From: Loxodes magnus
Lineage: Eukaryota; Ciliophora; Karyorelictea; Loxodida; Loxodidae
Direction: 5' to 3'
Assembly: GCA_946699065.1 (NCBI GenBank)
Contig: CAMPDV010000123.1
Coordinates: 671,579-735,578, forward strand
DNA: 64,000 bases
In this document: positions 13,506-25,292 of the stretch, piece by piece
Numbering within the stretch: the stretch's first letter is position 1
Layout: each line of letters begins with the position of its first letter
Notes under the pieces: generated by a model
What the model saw: only the letters and a program-made list of their open reading frames with translations
Database searches by the model: none
Told to the model about the DNA's origin: nothing
Position numbers and translations under genes: made by a program

Positions 13506-13931
13506 ATGAAGAAAGATAGTCAAATTAATGTTTTACAGGGTATGCCTACTTTGCTCGGATACTTTCCTTTTCCATCTTTTTCCAGTCCCTGGCCTCAAAG
13601 CAGAGAACTTCCTCCTCTCAATTCATTGCCCAATCCTCGAGAACCCGAATAATTTAATTTAGGTAATTTAATTGCCTAAAATCCATCTGGCAAAGTACCA
13701 TTTTAGCTCAGAATTTCGAAAAGAATAACAAAGTGTGCTCATAAAGATAAAAAGCACTATGCGAAAGGAATGTGCTCAACCTGCTACTATTAAAAAAACA
13801 AAATGGAAAAAGTAATTACATGTGGTCACACTGATAAGACAGTTTTTTCAAGAGGAATGTGTTGCAATTGCTATTCATCAGCATACAAGGCATTCAAAAA
13901 AAGATAGAATACGAAGCAAGTAAAAGCCTGA
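13506..13931 (+). CDS. zf-A copy 2: double CxH...CxxC putative zinc-binding protein
   Basis: A 141-residue frame (TAA/TAG=Gln, ending TGA) almost identical to copy 1; the one coding difference noticed is proline for leucine in the NSL-x-NP linker. The two zinc sites are KCAHKDKKHYAKGMCSTC and TCGHTDKTVFSRGMCCNC. Gln codons occur at the same places as in the other copies (EPEQFNL, NLIAQNP). Copies 1 and 2 point away from each other across a 3.1-kb interval and sit in near-identical inverted-repeat arms, so gene conversion is probably keeping them alike. Function is unknown; nucleic-acid binding is a guess from the zinc sites and basic tail. Confidence 0.75.
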
Positions 13932-16900
13932 TTGTTTTTAAGACTCATATTTTGCTTAATTTTTTTTATTATCTCTAAAAAACTAAAAGATAACGAAGAA
14001 TAAATTATTAATTTCTAACTATCAAACTTTCAGTTCAAATTAAAAAAAATAAAGCTTATCTAAATATTAGTAGCATCGATATTTTAACAAGAAAGAAATA
14101 GATAGTATGAGGAATTTTAAATTAATTATTTATTTCAATTTCTATAAAGAAGATTTAACTGCCATTTTATAAAATGAAATTAAATTAAATTGAAATTTAA
14201 AAGTAGAATTAAGGCAATCAGATTCTAAATTATGCTTATTTAAAATTTTATTAAGCTTGATTTAAATTTCAAATTATTATTTGCTTGCTTAATTTTTATT
14301 TATTTATATATGTTGACAACTCAAGTGAGTGAAAATAAATACTATTTAATTTGAATACATCCTTAAAATATATTAATAATTATTTTAGAGTGCCAAATCT
14401 TTAATTTTAGTCATCTTTTCAACATTTTTTAAATTAGAGTAAAATAAATTATATAATGAAAAAATATTCATCAAAGTTTAAAACATTGTACATTTAATAA
14501 GTTAAACTAAAATTAAGTTTGTTTGGAAAGCATGATAAAAAGAGAGAAGATTAAAGAAAAATATATTAAGCAAACTCAAATTGTTTAAAAGATACTTTAT
14601 GATTATTTTTAAATACTTTATTTTTATATTTCTCTTTTAAATAAGACCTAGCTTATTATACTACTAAATTTAGATAAATTGTATGGTATTATTAAATTAT
14701 ACTAAAAATTTACTCGGCAATCAATTTAGCAGGAGTAATTAAACTTTACTATTTTATAAATTTATCTTAAGATGAGTTTTGATTATTTAACATTATTTAA
14801 AAAATATTGATTGACTTAATCCTATATTTAAGTTATTTTAACTTAAATAACTTTTTATATTTTTCATTCTTTTTATCTATAATTTAAGTCTGATATTTTA
14901 TCTTTTTTATTAATGGAAATTTTTTATTATTTTAAAATTCTCAAACATAAAGCAAACTCGAGAATAGTTTGAACAACTTTATTGGCATCCGATATAATAT
15001 AAATAATTTTATTTAGTTTTTATAAGCTTAAAAATGATTTTTTATTACTTTAATGAACTGATATATTAAGTTTTTAATTTTCATAAGAAACTTAAATAAG
15101 TAGAGTGAAGCTATTATTTTATTAAACTTAAAATATTAAGGATTTTATCATAAGAATATCTAAATTATTTAATTTATTAAGAATTTTAAAATTTTCATGA
15201 TCAATCTATAAAGAAATTAGTATATAGAATTTATAACCTTAATAAAATATTTGTTTTTAATGCCGAAAAGGTTTTTTTAACTTCTCATAGCATTTCATAT
15301 GATAAAAATGAAAGTGATAGATTTTTTATAGATTATTAATTTCTTTAAATTTTTATAGTGTCTTATAAAGAAATTTACTCTTAAAGCTAGAATTATTAAA
15401 TTTTCTTTAAATTTTTTTATCTAAATGCTTCTAATTTTATAAAGCATATCTAATGATTTTTTAAATAAAATTTTATTTTGGGTAAATCCTAATATGTATC
15501 TAAACTTTTTTTAAACACATATAGTAAAATAAAAGTTTATTTGTTTTAATTTTGCGCACTTTACTCTTCTCTTGGTTTTCTAAATAACTAAATTTGTTTA
15601 AGAATATTTTAGATAGGTTTCTTTCTATTGAGTTAGCTATTATAATTAATTTTAATTTTTACTAGCGAAATTTTATAATTATTCACTTTAAGATTTTAGT
15701 ATCTTTGTCCAAATTAGACCTTGAATGTGTTTTATTTAGAGTTAATGAAAAATAGGACTGTAAAAGATTTCTTTTCCATTTAAAATGGCTATATATAACT
15801 AATAACTAAATGAATTTATTTATTTAATAAATTTCTGAGACTTTTAGTCTGAATTTTAGATTTGATCATTATTAAATATTTTATAAAAGCAAGTTTAATT
15901 AATAATTCATGCTTAGTGATAAATTATTTTGAATTTGGCTTAAATAAATGATTTTATTTTCTACAATTACACAAATGTAAAATCTAAAATATTTCAAAAT
16001 GAAATTTGAATTATTTATAGTTGCTAGCCAAAGTTATATATAATTAATAGTTATACCTTTAAAAATATTATTTTTCTTTGCTATTCTATCTTAAATAAGT
16101 CTTATTGCTTGCACAATAAAGGTAAAAATATGAAAACCATAAATTAAATTATAGGAAGATTGATAGCAGATTTTAAAATTTAATTTGTTCTGTTTAGCAT
16201 AAATTGATATACAATATTAATTTAAATTTTTGGTTTTTCTAACTAGTTTTAAATATTCATGAATGGTATATTATTCAAATACTAAAATCTGCCATTCCCA
16301 TTAAATGTATTTCTTTTTTAACTAAAGCATTTTTTATAAATATCTATGAAATAACTTGATATAAAAGATTTAAATAAGTGTATTTATAATTTTAATTCTT
16401 AGATATAAATAAATTAATATTTTCTAAAATTACTAGACATACTAAAATCATTGATATTATGATTATAATCTAAGCAACATCTATTTTATAAAATAATAGT
16501 TTTGAATATTAAAAAAAAATGTCTCATAGTTATTAATTTATCCCAGGTTTGATATTCTTTAAAGATTTTTTTTATTAGAATCTAATTCCTTATTATTGAT
16601 TTATAAAATTATTTAATTTCTTCGTCTTTTGCTTTAATGCTAATTGAAAAAAATAATAAAGTTATCTATTTTTAATGATTGCATCATCAATTATACCTAT
16701 AACTCTTTATATAATTAATTTTAAAAATGCTCAATATGTTTTCTAGACTCATTAAGTATATATATATTTTCAGAATATTATCGATAAAATTTTTTTTAAT
16801 CTACTTTGTCAATTATTTTTCTACTTTCTTAATTTTTACATTTTTTTATAAATTTAAATTAAATTTTTTAATCTAAATCACATATTTAAAGTAGAACATG

Positions 16901-17254
16901 CTGAGATGAAAAGATCTAAAAAAATTATTAATTTATAAAGTTAATTTTATTTATTAAACTTTATACTCTTTATTTAGATTTAATAGTTCTGCTATCATTA
17001 AGATATTTTTTTTCTTATTTTATTCTATCAACTAAAAATATAAATCCTTAGTTTTTAATAATACTAATATGTAATGTAAGACTAAAGTATAAAATAAAGA
17101 GTCTCTATTATTAAACTTAATAGCTTTGTTATTTAGTTGAATATTAATCTACACTAAATTATTAAAAGTAAATGATTTAAATCAAAACTTTATATCTCAG
17201 TTCTGAATAATGTCTTCTGAATATTTTATAAATTAACTGAAAGAAAATTTAAAT

Positions 17255-17650
17255 CAATAAATCAATAAATCAATCAATTGGATTATAGAGCGCGTAGCGC
17301 TCTCATTGTTGTGCAACTCTTTAAATTAATTTTATTTAATGTCGAAAAATAAAATATAATAAGTCTCTATCCTTGTTTTCTCTTTCTGCAGTGCAAGCAT
17401 GCAATTTAACCTTCCAAAGCATAGGATGCAATATGCAATTACGGGTATATCTTTTCCCCGACCTATGATGAAGAAGGTTTTCTCCTGAAATTCAGAGTTC
17501 TCCACTTGTCAAATCTTCCTTCTAGAAGTTTCTTCCTATTAGTTTCTCTTTCTAATATTTATCCTCTGTCTGCGCTCATTTTCAGTTGACTTGCTAGGCC
17601 TCCAAGTAGCATCCTAAGGAAAGGGCTTTCCACCCTATTTGTTTAATAAT
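17255..17650 (-). mobile_element. SINE-like element with LINE 3' stem-loop (family a, divergent)
   Basis: On the minus strand the element ends in the stem-loop GAG...GAGCGC-TAC-GCGCTC followed by an (ATTG/ATTT)n tail. The reverse-complement region near 41.95 kb has an uninterrupted AAATTTAATAATTTC site, so the insertion is clean, with a target duplication of about 5 bp (TTTAA). Its body shares a core of roughly 35 nt with the 24.3 and 52.3 kb elements (around the GATGAAGA motif) but is otherwise different. No open frame was recognised. Confidence 0.7.
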
Positions 17651-18370
17651 TTTTAAAGCTATGCACCTAAATCAGTAATACTCTAATACATCAATCTAGA
17701 TTAAATTCTAATGTATCTAGATATTTCCATTAATTAATTATTTTGTATATTTTATAAATTTATTGTTGAATGTTTATTATTAAAGTCTTCTAAAAAAGCT
17801 TATTCTAAACCTACCTAGCAAGCTCTTATAAAATCAAAAGGAGTTCTTAATAACTGATGGAATAAAGATGAAAGACTTTTGCATACACATTTATTAGTTA
17901 GAACAAATATCTTTAATTTTATAATACAGCCTTTAGAATTATTTATCTTATATAATTAAGTTTAACTAATTTTAATTATTTAATAAAAATATTTAGTTAA
18001 AGGTATTTTACTTTCTATAAATCAAATAAAAATAGTTTAATATAATACAATTTAATTATTTATTATCAATATATTAAATGCTTGTTATTATATTTTTATG
18101 TATTTTTATATCATGTTTTATTATAAAACCCTTTGCTTGGTATTTAGTTATATCAATCAAATCTAAATTTAATTTATTCTTAAATGAAATATTTCTTAAT
18201 ATTTTCCTAACTTTCATTGCAACTTTATCTTAAAACTTGAAATATTGATAATTTTGAATTAGATATAAATTAATCTAAATAAAAAGTATTAAAATGATGT
18301 AAATAGATAGCTAGACTTATTTATTTTTCATTATTTATATTAGATTTCAATTATTAAGTTTATTGTAAAA

Positions 18371-18750
18371 ATTAAATAAGACAGTTCAAGTCATATTTTT
18401 TAGGGTAGACCACTTTACTAAGCTAATTCCCTTTCCCGTCATTTTATAGCAACTGGCCATAGAAAAGGAATTTACCTTCACTTCAAAATAATGCTCCTTC
18501 TACTGAACCCGAATCATTCAATTTATGCATATCGATTAATGTCAAAGCTGATAATTAATTTTAGTTAAGAGTTAAGAAGAAAATAACGAAATTTATTCGT
18601 GCTGATAAAAAATACTATGCAAAAAAATATGTGCTGCACTTGCTATTATCAAAATAAAAAACAAGATAAAGGAATTAGATGCGGACATACGGATAGAATA
18701 CCTTTTGCAAGAAATATGTGCTATAGTGCTATTTAATGGCTTATAAAGCA
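18371..18750 (+). pseudogene. zf-B copy 2, decayed
   Basis: Relative of zf-A read with TAA/TAG=Gln. The N-terminal block reads KQDSSSHIFQG but starts with ATT instead of ATG. After a frame change the FPFPSF...NWPQKRNLPSLQ segment and the RADKKYYAKK block follow. One extra A in an A-run (GCAAAAAAATATG) then shifts the frame just before MCCTCYYQ. The second site survives partly as RCGHTDRIPFARNMCY but has lost its last CxxC. The first CxH pair is absent (FIR in place of CxH). It corresponds by inversion to the zf-B remnant at 39.9-40.3 kb. Confidence 0.7.
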
Positions 18751-19092
18751 TATACGAAAATAAAAATAAATCAAGATAATTGAAAATATAAAAGTTATTT
18801 ATTTTACAAATAGAATGTATTTTAAATTCTTAAAATACAACTATATTTATAATCTTCTTAACTAAACTTTCCCCTATTGAACGTTTCCTTACTTTTAATT
18901 TGAATAAATATTAATCTAAATTAAAAAATGAATAGATTAAATAAATTCATAAGAATATAATCTGAGTGAGCTTTGATGCTACTTTAAAATAGTACAAATT
19001 GCGAGTAAATAAATGGTTAATTTTAGTTATTTAAAAAGAAATTTTAGTTTAGAAGATTTTTGTGAATATTATAAATATTAAATCTGGTGAAC

Positions 19093-19968
19093 TTATAAAA
19101 AAAAAGTTAAAAGTTAAAAAGCTTTGTTAAAGCCTTAGTAGTCAGCCATCTGACCTATTCTATCAGCTTGTCTCCATTAGTTTGTCTTGAATTCCTACTA
19201 GGTTTAGTTAGTCGGTGTAGCATTTCATTAGTGCACCATCCTTTAATATTCGGAATAGTTTTGATCTTTCACTTTGCGTTCCTAATTATTTATCCAAGGA
19301 TTAAGATTTGAATTAAAGAATTTTTTTCTATAAATTTAACCGCTTTATGTTGGATATATTCTAAATAGTTTTCTAAAAATATCTTATTTATTCTTTCTTT
19401 AAATTTCGCTTAGTTAGTAGCAGTATTTTCATTGGTGTTATTTATTGCACACGTAGCATTTTATTCTTCTATTAAACTATTATTCCTGTAACACTTATTT
19501 AATTTAAATTTACTACTTATTTTAAATAAACGTTTACTGTTTATTTTAATTTGAGGCTTCATTTTCTATTTCCATAGGATCTGATTAATTCTGTTAAAAC
19601 GAAAATGGCGTTACCTGAATTTATTATTGAATTTAAAGAATTCTTTGCTCCAGTTTAATTTCTATTTCTTATGATTATTAATATTGTTTCTCAAGTAAAG
19701 TCGTTATTAGTTTTTCTAATTTTTCTACTTTATCAGTGAGGTATCTATTTTTAAACATAAATTCTTTTAATGACTTAGATAATATTTCTATTTGATTTTG
19801 TGTCGGAAGTTTTTTTAATTCTGGATTTCCAAATGGATAATGTTCGTCATATCAATCATATTTCTCACTTTCACTCATTGTAATTATTTCGTTTTTTTAT
19901 TTTTTAGAGAATTTTCCTGTTTAAATGTTTTGTTCAGAGTTCTGTTATTTCTTAGAAGCCATTTTATA
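19093..19968 (-). mobile_element. ORF1-only retroelement, family 2, copy 1
   Basis: An 866-bp body between short TTATA direct repeats. The mirrored locus at about 39.57-39.6 kb is an empty site (GTGAATTTATAATTAG) with one TTATA. A second copy lies at 37.63-38.50 kb in the same orientation and is highly similar. On the minus strand the element starts at the MASKK start codon and ends in an A/T-rich tail. It contains only the ORF1-like gene and no reverse transcriptase. Confidence 0.8.
19099..19962 (-). CDS. ORF1-like protein with coiled coil and CCHC zinc knuckle
   Basis: With TAA/TAG=Gln and TGA=Trp the frame is open over the whole element (288 codons) without a break. A first ATG gives MASKKQQNSEQNIQ. 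A second at 19878 (MSESEKYD-[TGA]-YDEHYPFGNPE) is the better start, because it is the one still in frame in the copy at 38.4 kb. A predicted coiled coil follows (YLTDKVEKLEKLITTLLEKQ), then a long Gln-rich tract. The zinc knuckle CYVCNKQHQ-[TGA]-KYC is a CX2CX3HX4C variant. The C-terminus is basic, with NPWINNQ and QWRQADR containing normal TGG. The three in-frame TGA codons (19852-54, 19429-31, 19225-27) are all plausible Trp. Probably an RNA-binding ORF1 protein. No TGA stop lies inside the element; translation may end at a TAA near the tail. Confidence 0.7.
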
Positions 19969-21899
19969 TATATAATAATATAATAAATTAAATATTTAAA
20001 TTATAATTCAATAATTACATACGAAGCAAAAGACTTGATTTAATTAAAATTTATTATTGTTTAAATTAAATAAACAAATATTTTATTATTCTCTTTATAA
20101 TTAAATTATATTGCTTAAATAATAAAATATACTAAAATCTAACGCGCTTAAGCCATAATTTTTATTTATTTTTCAATTTTAAACCAAAGGAATGCTAGAT
20201 AATAGGTTCTTATAAAAAGTTAAAGTATAGAATATTAAATATTTAGGAAAGTTTGTCATTAGCAATCTTTTAGACTAAATAAATAAAAAACTAATATCTC
20301 TTACATAATTAAGAAAATAATTTGACAGTTTTCTTAATTAAATCATAACGTTACAATAGTTATTATTATTAAAATGTCAGATACTAATGATATAAAAAAT
20401 AACAAATAATTTAAATATAAGATATTGTATATATTCGCTAATAATTTGATTTATAAAAATGTTAGAATAATCTAAGTTAATTTAATTTTAAATGAAAGCT
20501 ACATTAAATTTGTTATTTAATATGCTAGTTTTAAAATAATGTAATATTAATTAAATTTTAAATCTTCTATCTAATATCCATTTTATCATTTTTCTCATTA
20601 TAATAGCAAAATATTTATTTTAAACTTATTTTAAAAAAATAATGAAAAAAGAACGAATTAAATAATTAATATGTTTAGAAAATGATAATTTTATTTAAAG
20701 TTATTAATTAAAAATCCTAGAGATATTAAAAAATTTATAAGCAATCTCTTAAAAGAGATTGGAAAATTAATTACTTAAAAGTAAAGTAAACTACTATTAA
20801 AATAAAAGCTACATACCAAATATAAAATTACTATTAATAGTATAATAAATAAATGTAAAATCAAAATTATATGGAAATATTATTAAAAATTGAAAGAAAT
20901 TTATAAAGTTTAAAATAAATAATATAAGCCTTAATTTTATAAATAAAATATATCTTTTAAGTAGTTTAAAACTAAAGACATAATATGATAATAAAAATTA
21001 AAATATTAATTTAAAAAATAAAATAATTGTATTATATATTTCTTCTATGATGTGTCTTTAATTTTTAAATATTTACGTTTAAAGTATCAATTTTTTTTTA
21101 TAAGTTATATAAAAATTAAATAATAAATTTATATAACCTACTTTAATATAAATATTTTATATGCTTATAAAATAAAATTTCTTAATTAAAATTTTTATTA
21201 AATATTTTAATATAAATATCGTACATAACTTTCTAATTAATTGCTTAAATAATATAATCAACATAATAAAAAATAAACTTATATTAAATAAAAAATTATC
21301 TTGTAATTTTTTATAATTTAGATTATTTAAGTAAATATACTTAAATAGGACTGGAATATAATTTTTTTTCTAAGTTTCTTAAATCAAAAAAATTTAATGT
21401 TTTAACTAACTAAATTTTTTTCCATATTTGTGGAATTTCTATTTTAGTTTTATTTTAGTAAGGAAAATTCTGTTTGGTATAACTCTTATAATTAAACATT
21501 TTTCTTTATAAAAATAAGAAAATAAAATTTAACATTTATTAAAGTAAAAATAAGTTAAATTAAAAATTTTGGGTAATTAATAATAAACAATCATTCTTCT
21601 ACTAAGAAAATTTTAAAGATAAATATTAACTTTAAAAAATTAAATTCATTATATATATAAAAAAAAGCAATTTAATATTATTTATCTAATAAGTTTATGA
21701 AAACATCTCTTTTAATGCTAAATTTAATTTTTATCTTGATTATAAATTAGATAAAATAAAAGCTATTATATCCATGATAGTTTCATATAATTTATTAAAC
21801 TTAACTTAAATTATTTATCTATAATTTCAACTATTCTAATTTAGCTATTTTTTTAAAAATTATGGAAAGAAGGTAAGCATTATTTTTAAATATAAACAA

Positions 21900-24300
21900 A
21901 TAAATATAAAATAATTAGAAAAATTAGTGTTATTTCTAATTATGATTTATTCATTTTTTGCTTATATTTTTGATAAATTTAAATAATTTTAATATTTTCT
22001 TTTATATTTCTAATAATAAATAACCTTCAAACTACATTATAGATTTAAAATAATCTATTACTATTAACTAAAAGATTTTAAAGTTATAAAGAAATGTAGA
22101 AAAGTATTTGAAATAATTAAGAAATAAATAAATTTTTAATTTTAGTTTTATTTACATTTTTTGTAAATTGATAAAATTTGAAAATCATTTTAAATAGGCA
22201 AAATTAATTTTCTGAAAAGTTAGAAAATTGTAAGAAATTAAAAAAGTTATGAATTTATTGCTAAAAGATAGTCAAATATATTATAAAATTTTTTGGTAAA
22301 ATGAAATTAAGTTTTATTATTAAATCTTTTAGTTAGTTGAAAATTGCATATCAAATAATTAATTTAAAATTTATAAAAACTATTAGATAACTAATTTTAA
22401 ATAAGAAAAATAAATTTTTTTCATAATTAATATTTAATACCATTGAATACTTAAATAAAATTTATTTTGCCATATATTTTAGCACTATTCTAATGATTCT
22501 TTCGATTCCGAAGCTTTCTTCACTATGACACTTAAATAATTAGATTTAATATATAAAAAATCAATTTATTAAATCTTTTATTCATTCAATTTTTAAAGTC
22601 CTTCATAGTCTCTTAATTTATTAATATAAAATATTTTAATTTTGTTTGCTTTAAATTTATTTAATATTAATTTAACTATATATTTATGCTTTAGATCTTT
22701 AAAATTTGAAATAAAAATATTTTTCCTTAATTTTTTATACTTTTGTAACTTCTTCTTTAAGAAATTAAATCCTTCTAATAGAAATTTACTAGCATCATCT
22801 CTAAATAATAAAAATGTGATTTAAGCAATTCTTATAAGATTATTTAATTTTTATAATAGTTTTACTCCAGCTCTCTTATAAATAAAAATTTTAGCATATT
22901 TATTAAAGCTATTTAGTTTTAGGTATCATAGATTAAATTCTTCTAAGATAAAAATTATAATTTTAAGTTATATCTAATTTCTAAATTTTTATTCATAGAT
23001 TTTAGTATCTTTATTAAATAGCTTCTTGTTCATGACTCAAACTGAAAGATATTATTTATAAAAAATCCTTTATTCTTAAAAACAATAATTGAAATCTAAC
23101 TTGCATATTCAAACTTAAATATAAATTTGATTTTTCGTTTTTATTTTAATGACACAAATTTATATATTAAAATTTAAATGAAAATTATAAATAAATTAAT
23201 TAAATCAACTTTATTAATTTGGTAAATATTAAAAAATATAAATAAAAATTAAAATAATAAGCATTCTTTTCATTTATTAGTCTTAATCTCAATAGATTAC
23301 TTTTTTACTTTATTATTTAATATTCTGAATATTTGATAAATTTAATGATAATAGAGCTAATAATTTATAATTAAAAGTAAATGTAAATAATTCCTTTATT
23401 TATATAATAATATTTTCTTATTACTCTTTTTTAATAACATTTATTTCTTGTTATCTCATATTCAATTAAATTATAATATATTTCTAGCTTTAAATGGATT
23501 TAAGTTTCCAATTTATCTAATTTAGTAAATCTTTAGTTAAATAATGATTAATAAATAATTATTTGTTTATAGTTATTCTAAATTAAATTTCGAAGAAATT
23601 TCTATATTTCATCTATTTTCGATGAAATTTGGTATAAAGAAAAAAATAAATAATTGATTGATTGATTTATAATTTTAATTTTTTATATTAAAATACTCTA
23701 AAATTATTAATTAATTTTCAATTAATTAGTGTTTTAAGAATATTTAAATTGCTTTTTAGTTTTTAATTAAATAATGTGATAAGACTCTCTGATTATATAT
23801 TTAATGTAGTTTTAGATATTTTAATATATTTATTTCTAATTAATTTATTTTTAAACTTATAATATAATATTTTCCTTTCCTTTTTCTTCTTAACTTAGTT
23901 TCTAATTAATATAATTCTTAATAATTCTTAATATTTTTTAATTATTTATTCTTTGTGCTTTCAAATATTATTAAGAAATTAAATTAAAAATTAATAAAAT
24001 ACTATAAACAATTGCCTAATTAACTTTAGGAAAAGCATTGAATAAGGTAAAATATTTTTAAATGATAGATTGCTTAACTAAATATAATTGATACTTGTCT
24101 AATAAGTAATTTTTATTCTTTTAACTTAAATAAATTTGCTTTTTTATCAATTTTATTTATAAATTAATCATAGGCTTATAATTTATTATATCTTTAGAAA
24201 TAAAAATATTTAAAATTATCTATTATTAATTATATGCAATCATACATTTTTAAATCTAACTTTTGATTATTTAAATAAGTTACTTATTATATCTATAGAA
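21900..24300. other. AT-rich spacer, no recognised gene
   Basis: Beyond the end of the large inverted-repeat arm I see no reading frame with a motif. The short + strand frame at 22.64-22.82 kb is compositionally biased (Leu/Asn/Phe/Lys) and is likely chance. Confidence 0.5.
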
Positions 24301-24314
24301 ATAAATGCTATTAA

Positions 24315-24668
24315 ATAATAAATAAATAAATAAATTTGATTATAGAGCGCGTAGCACTCTCATTGGTGCGCAGCTCTTTAAAAATGTTTCATACTGACAA
24401 GAATGTTTGTTACTGATAGAATTATCAGATACTGATAAACCTTGTTCAATACTGGTATAATTATTCAGTACTGATAAAAATGTTCAATACTGATATAATT
24501 TTAGAATACTCGTAATCTTTTCTACTTGTTGGAGGTCCAAGGATATGGCAGGATTGTGTCTCATTGCATCACCAAAGCAGAGGAAGACATAAAGTCGATT
24601 ATGGGTACTTCCCCAACCTCTGATGAAGATGAACTTGTTGTCACCTTCGAACAACTATTTAATAATAT
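24315..24668 (-). mobile_element. SINE-like element with LINE 3' stem-loop (family b)
   Basis: Minus-strand element about 350 bp long, closely related to the one at 52.3 kb. Its 3' end is the stem-loop (GAGC...GCTC, GCG...CGC, CAC...GTG) and an (ATTT)n tail. Upstream are seven or so imperfect ATCAGTA/ACCAGTA repeats spaced about 15-25 nt. The possible target duplication is CTATTAAATAAT/CTATTTAATAAT with one mismatch. No protein frame was recognised. Confidence 0.7.
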
Positions 24669-24904
24669 ATATATAAAATTAATAAATTAAATTATAATTA
24701 TCAAAATATTTAATAGCCAACTTTCTTTAATATTAAATGTTTTATATTTCAATCAAAAAAATTTTTATTTTTAGAAATTGAAAAATCTAAATTGTTTTTT
24801 TGGCCAGATTTAAATTTTAATTATTTAATATTCTAAAATTTTAAAAGCAAGGAAGTCTAAAAAATGTTATTAATATCTAAATCTTCAATTATCTTGCTTT
24901 CATT

Positions 24905-25292
24905 TTCTTTTTTATAAGTTTTATGTGCCTTATAGTAGCTACAGCACAGGTTTCCGCAAAAACTACTATATCCGTGTGCCCACATTTGATAACTTTATCC
25001 TTTTAGTTAAATTGATAATGGCAAGTGTAGCACATATTTTAGCAAAGTGTTTTTTATCAGTATGAATAAAATTTGCAACTTTCTTCTAAACTCTTATCTA
25101 AAATTAATTATCAACCTTATTATTAATTTTTATACATAAATTGAATGCTTCAGGTTAAGTAAAAGAAGTATCATTTAGAAGTGGAGGCAAATTCCTTTTC
25201 TTTGACCAGTTGATCTAAAATGAAGGAAAAGGAAATGAACCAAGTAAAGTTGGCTTCCCCTGAAGATTATTTGTTGAACTGTCTTATTTAAT
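24905..25292 (-). pseudogene. zf-B copy 3, decayed
   Basis: Read with TAA/TAG=Gln, this copy begins KQDSSTNNLQGKPTLLGSFP (ATT in place of ATG) and continues through FPSF-QINWSKKRNLPPLL and an EAFNLC block to FIHTDKKHFAK. Loss of one base near the first CxxC then shifts the frame, so MCYTCHYQ and KCGHTDIVVFAE must be read in other frames. The second CxxC survives only as LCCSYY after another small deletion. It is the best-preserved N-terminal half among the zf-B copies. Its 3' flank differs from that of the other B copies. Confidence 0.7.

Larger units (their letters stand above)
12960..17800. repeat. Right arm of inner inverted repeat (about 4.8 kb)
   Basis: Reverse-complement partner of about 5.98-10.92 kb. 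It carries the second zf-A gene and is interrupted by the SINE-like insertion at about 17.26-17.65 kb. Similarity to the partner fades beyond about 17.8 kb, where I could no longer align it by eye. Confidence 0.75.
3860..21900. repeat. Left arm of a giant inverted duplication
   Basis: Long stretches match the reverse complement of about 36.9-56.9 kb. Read-off pairs include 3.9-4.1 with 56.6-56.9, 6.7-7.0 with 52.0-52.3, 8.8-8.9 with 50.0-50.2, 14.9-15.0 with 44.15-44.3, 18.2-18.3 with 40.8-40.9, 20.2-20.5 with 39.1-39.35 and 21.35-21.8 with 36.95-37.4 kb. Paired coordinates sum to about 58.7-60.6 kb, and the differences are largely accounted for by insertions in one arm. The copies are clearly diverged, with point changes and small indels throughout. 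The inner boundary near 21.9 kb is approximate. Confidence 0.8.

Noticed and set aside
9945..14250. Classical DNA transposon with terminal inverted repeats
   Set aside because: The inverted repeat has no clear outer termini with target duplications, and no transposase-like frame was seen in the loop.
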